64,000 nucleotides of DNA, from assembly GCF_000194605.1 (NCBI RefSeq), contig NC_015321.1, forward strand, positions 558,001 to 622,000, written 5' to 3'. A program made the translations under genes and the position numbers. The notes under the pieces were generated by a model. The model was not told where the DNA came from and did no database searches. It saw only the letters and a list, made by a program, of their open reading frames with translations. This document shows, one piece after another, positions 61,029 through 64,000 of this stretch; within the stretch, counting starts at the first letter, position 1, and each line of letters starts with the position of its first letter. The stretch comes from Fluviicola taffensis DSM 16823 (GTDB lineage: Bacteria; Bacteroidota; Bacteroidia; Flavobacteriales_D; Crocinitomicaceae).

Positions 61029-63087
61029 ACTCCTCCTTCTATTTTTCAGCATCCTTGGTTTCTGGAGTTACTCCCAAGAACGCAGTGAAATCATCCAACA
61101 ACGGGTTGAATTTATTGCCGAACAATCGGAATCGGAAGAATTGGATTTGACCAATATCTTTGACCAGTTGAATTACTTTTTTGATAATCCGATTAACATC
61201 AACAATACCAATCCTGACGAGTTACGTTCATTGGGACTCTTAACCGAAGTTCAAATAACAGATGTACTTTTACACATCGATCGCTTTGGTAAATTCATCA
61301 GTATTTATGAGCTTCAATCCTTGAAATATTGGGATTTGAATACCATTTACCTCGTTTTACCTTTTATAAAAGTTGATGATCGTCTGGATAATATCCATAT
61401 TACATTCAAAGACGCTATCAAAAACGGAAAAATCGAATGGTTCACCCGTTATCAACGAACTCCTGAACGAAAAAAAGGATATACACCTGTTTCCGATTCA
61501 ATTCTCAATAGCTCGAGCAGCTACTATCATGGAAATCCAGATCGGTATTACACTCGTTTTAGATACACGTATCGAACGAATATCAGCTTAGGGTTTACGG
61601 CAGAAAAAGATCCAGGGGAAGAATTTTTTAAAGGCTCTCAAAAAAATGGATTCGATTATTATTCCTTTCATGCTTTTTACAAAGGAGGGAAATACATTCG
61701 TGCGGTTGCTGCAGGAGATTACCAAATTCAAATTGGTCAGGGTTTAAATACTTGGAGTGGTTACGCTTTTGGAAAAAGTGCAGATATTTTTTCAACTAAA
61801 AAAGCTGCTAATTTATTACGTCCTTACACTTCCGTAGATGAAAATCGATTTTTTCGAGGTGGAGCGACAGTTCTTGGATACAAAAAATGGAATTTACTCA
61901 CTTTCTACAGCAACAAAAAAATTGACGGATCGGGAATCAGCGATTCGTTAACAGACGATTTAGAATTCGTTACAACTATTGATTTATCTGGCTTACACAG
62001 AACGAATACAGAAATCGCGAAGAAAAACAAACTTTCCGAACAAGTAATCGGAAACTATTTAAGCTACAACTCCACCCGTTTCAATGCTGGGATTGCTGTT
62101 GTAAATCAACAATACAATCAACCGCTTCAACGCGACACCCTTCCTTACAATTTATTCGCGTTTAGAGGAAAAAATACCACTGCAATTAGCGGAGATTACA
62201 ATTTTGTTTTACGTAATTTCAACTTTTTCGGGGAAGTTTCCTACAGCACACACTCCAAATCATTTGCCCAACTTCATGGCGTTATGGCTATTTTAGATCC
62301 GAGCGTTTCTATTTCTGTTATTTACCGCAATTACTCCAAAGGATATTATTCATTCTACAACAATGGCTTTTCAGAAGGAAGCAATACGCAAAACGAAACA
62401 GGTTTATTTTCAGGAATCAAGGTAAAACTTGCCCCGGCATGGTCGGTGAGTTCTTATATTGACTTTTTTAAATTCCCCTGGTTGAAATACCAAGTTGATG
62501 CGCCTTCAAAAGGCTATGAATTTTTAGTTCAGCCGACCTATAAGCCAAATAAAGTCTTTGAATTGTATGCGCGTTTCAGACAACAAGTTCGTCAGAAGAA
62601 TTCAAGAGATTCAGACGGGACAATTACTCCGATAGAGAATGTGGTTCAAAATAATTACCGCTTAAATATGAGTTACAAAGTATTGGAAAGCTTCACATTG
62701 AAAAGCAGAGTGGAATATGTAACCATTAATCGAAAAAGCAACAAACCCGAAGATGGTTGGATTTTCACACAAGATTTACTATTCAAACCCAAGAACTTGC
62801 CTTTCGATGTAACACTGCGTTATGCCTTATTTGAAACGGATAGTTACGATACGCGTATTTACACTTTTGAAAACAATGCCTTGTACGTATTTTCCATTCC
62901 TGCCTATTATTATCAAGGATCAAGAGCTTATGCACTCATCCGTTTTTCCTTCCTGAGACATTGCGACTTATGGGTTCGCTACGGAGTATTTTTATATTCG
63001 AACAAAAATATCATCAGTTCTGGTCCAGAAGAAATCAAAGGATCTAGAAAATCGGATATTACGGTGCAGTTGCGGGTGAATTTTTAG
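61015..63087 (+). CDS. helix-hairpin-helix-domain protein with C-terminal beta-barrel
   Basis: A 690-residue protein with signal peptide MQKNRLLLLFFSILGFWSYSQ. The N-terminal part (about 45-120) contains helix-hairpin-helix segments, ININNTNPDELRSLGLLTEVQITDVLLHIDRFGKFISIYELQSL, like those of ComEA. The rest is beta-rich with an aromatic pattern and ends with an outer-membrane-type strand (GSRKSDITVQLRVNF). In Bacteroidota such proteins are of unknown function, possibly in DNA uptake or envelope assembly. It overlaps the preceding barrel gene by 14 bases. Confidence 0.75.
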   Translation: MQKNRLLLLFFSILGFWSYSQERSEIIQQRVEFIAEQSESEELDLTNIFDQLNYFFDNPININNTNPDELRSLGLLTEVQITDVLLHIDRFGKFISIYELQSLKYWDLNTIYLVLPFIKVDDRLDNIHITFKDAIKNGKIEWFTRYQRTPERKKGYTPVSDSILNSSSSYYHGNPDRYYTRFRYTYRTNISLGFTAEKDPGEEFFKGSQKNGFDYYSFHAFYKGGKYIRAVAAGDYQIQIGQGLNTWSGYAFGKSADIFSTKKAANLLRPYTSVDENRFFRGGATVLGYKKWNLLTFYSNKKIDGSGISDSLTDDLEFVTTIDLSGLHRTNTEIAKKNKLSEQVIGNYLSYNSTRFNAGIAVVNQQYNQPLQRDTLPYNLFAFRGKNTTAISGDYNFVLRNFNFFGEVSYSTHSKSFAQLHGVMAILDPSVSISVIYRNYSKGYYSFYNNGFSEGSNTQNETGLFSGIKVKLAPAWSVSSYIDFFKFPWLKYQVDAPSKGYEFLVQPTYKPNKVFELYARFRQQVRQKNSRDSDGTITPIENVVQNNYRLNMSYKVLESFTLKSRVEYVTINRKSNKPEDGWIFTQDLLFKPKNLPFDVTLRYALFETDSYDTRIYTFENNALYVFSIPAYYYQGSRAYALIRFSFLRHCDLWVRYGVFLYSNKNIISSGPEEIKGSRKSDITVQLRVNF

Positions 63088-63207
63088 AAGGTTGGAAATT
63101 GAGTATTCCTTCGCGATTTTATTTAACCAGATAATCTAATTTTAGCGTTCATATTAATCTCCTCAAAATCTTTATGTGTATGTTTAAATTTCAAACTGCG
63201 AAGAACA

Positions 63208-64000
63208 ATGAATCCAAAAAAGGCTTCCTGGTATTTTTTAGTACTACTTATTCTAGCTGGTGAATCCGTATTCATTCTTCCCTTTGTTCTTTCGCGTGTT
63301 TTTCGTCCAATTGTATTGGAAGCATTTGATTTAGATAACATTGAATTAGGACTCTGTTTCGCTGTCTATGGAATTGTGGCTTTATTGTCATATCTCTTTG
63401 GAGGTCCGCTAGCTGATAAATTTCCTCCACGAAAGTTGATTGCAGTAGCATTGTGGATGACCGCTCTAGGAGGCTTTATTTATGCAACATTCCCAGGTTT
63501 CAATGCCTTGAAAATCCTTTATGGTTATTGGGGATTTACGACCATTTTCTTATTCTGGGCACCAATGATAAAAGCTACTCGCGTTTGGGGAGGGGCTACC
63601 TCACAAGGGAAAGCATTTGGTTTTCTGGATGGTGGTCGCGGTTTGGTTGGGGCTTTATTCGGAACAATGGGAGTTATTGTTTTTTCATTTTTTCTTACTT
63701 CAGAAATTTCCCATGCAACAATTCAGGAAAGTAAAATAGCATTCAAACAGGTAATTCTCATCTCTTCTGGAATTGTGATTGTTGTTGGAATATTGGTTTG
63801 GTTTTTCATGAAATTGGACCCCAAAACAGAACAAGAACTAAAACTAGAACAAATAACCTTTTCTCAAATCAAACAAGTATTGCGTTTGCCTTCTGTATGG
63901 CTACTAATGATCATCATTTTATGTGCTTATGTAGGCTACAAAATAACGGATGTCTTTTCGTTATATGCACAAGATGTGATGCAATATAATCAAGTTCAAT
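63208..64000 (+). CDS. MFS transporter, 3' truncated by window edge
   Basis: The frame opens at ATG 63208 and runs past the window end, so about 264 residues are visible and none of the stop. Start: MNPKKASWYFLVLLILAGES. About seven helices are seen; LFGGPLADKFPPRKLIAVALW contains the major-facilitator loop 2-3 motif (G...D....R). APMIKATRVWGGATSQGKAFGFLDGGRGLVGALFG fits the symporter class. Substrate unknown. Upstream, TAATTTTA at about 63132 is a near-match to the -7 consensus. Confidence 0.85.
   Translation, partial: MNPKKASWYFLVLLILAGESVFILPFVLSRVFRPIVLEAFDLDNIELGLCFAVYGIVALLSYLFGGPLADKFPPRKLIAVALWMTALGGFIYATFPGFNALKILYGYWGFTTIFLFWAPMIKATRVWGGATSQGKAFGFLDGGRGLVGALFGTMGVIVFSFFLTSEISHATIQESKIAFKQVILISSGIVIVVGILVWFFMKLDPKTEQELKLEQITFSQIKQVLRLPSVWLLMIIILCAYVGYKITDVFSLYAQDVMQYNQVQ

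Noticed and set aside
1-64000. tRNA or rRNA genes, prophage or insertion sequence
   Set aside because: No cloverleaf-like sequence, integrase, transposase or terminal repeats were seen; the gaps are too short for rRNA.

Overview
The window reads as chromosomal DNA of a low-GC member of the Bacteroidota, most likely order Flavobacteriales. A Fluviicola/Crocinitomicaceae-like organism is my guess from overall flavour, not proven. The signs are: type IX secretion (T9SS) cargo with type A and type B C-terminal sorting domains, a PorP/SprF-family protein, DUF4846, DUF4159 and DUF2339 proteins, SprB-like repeat proteins, a fused alpha/beta 2-oxoacid dehydrogenase E1, almost no Shine-Dalgarno sequences, and many promoters of the Bacteroidota -7 type TAnnTTTG. 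No rRNA, tRNA, CRISPR array, insertion sequence or prophage was seen. Both ends cut a gene: recG at the left and an MFS transporter at the right.

Layout. 1-6.2 kb: recG 3' end, a small TonB-C-like secreted protein, dusB, a DUF2339 membrane protein, and a secreted protein joining a TonB-C-like domain to a von Willebrand A-like domain. 6.2-13 kb: a membrane protein and map, a DUF4846 lipoprotein, a DUF3829-like protein with a Prc/Tsp-type protease, and unknown secreted proteins. 13.3-15.3 kb: an operon of panD, an unknown anchored protein with a GNAT-like tail, and a UbiA prenyltransferase. 15.4-28.4 kb: sucC, an AsmA-family giant, a stand-alone PD-(D/E)XK nuclease of unknown role, biotin carboxylase, and tamB. 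28.4-31.3 kb: tsaD, an RsmF-like methyltransferase, an NlpC/P60-like protein. 31.4-37.3 kb: two paralogous T9SS type B cargo proteins and a small secreted protein. 37.5-41 kb: gdhA and fused E1. 41-46 kb: lolA-ftsK and two related exported proteins. 46-52 kb: arginase, argS, a YeaQ/GlsB-type membrane protein, DUF4159, rsmE, holA, and a small HsdR-N-like protein. 52.4-58.2 kb: prfC, PorP/SprF, ung, hemE, OmpA. 58.3-64 kb: a small ORF, a T9SS type A esterase-like protein, a three-gene envelope operon (lipoprotein, barrel, helix-hairpin-helix barrel), and an MFS transporter.

Most genes are housekeeping or cell-envelope genes. Envelope themes recur: AsmA/TamB lipid-transfer proteins, LolA, OmpA, PorP/SprF, T9SS cargo and several barrels. 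The less ordinary content is (a) the 620-residue nuclease at 20.2-22.1 kb, (b) the panD-unknown-ubiA operon, (c) the TonB-C/vWA fusion, and (d) the intergenic DNA. The intergenic DNA carries at least four dispersed repeat families: GGGACGCGA palindromes, GTTCAA/TTGAAC 8-nt arrays, AATTACGAAT repeats, and degenerate CCCAC...GAACAC relics. It also carries a promoter module shared by dusB and map, and several TAnnTTTG boxes placed so close to the start codon that the mRNA would be leaderless or nearly so. All functional calls come from reading protein sequences by eye, without database searches.
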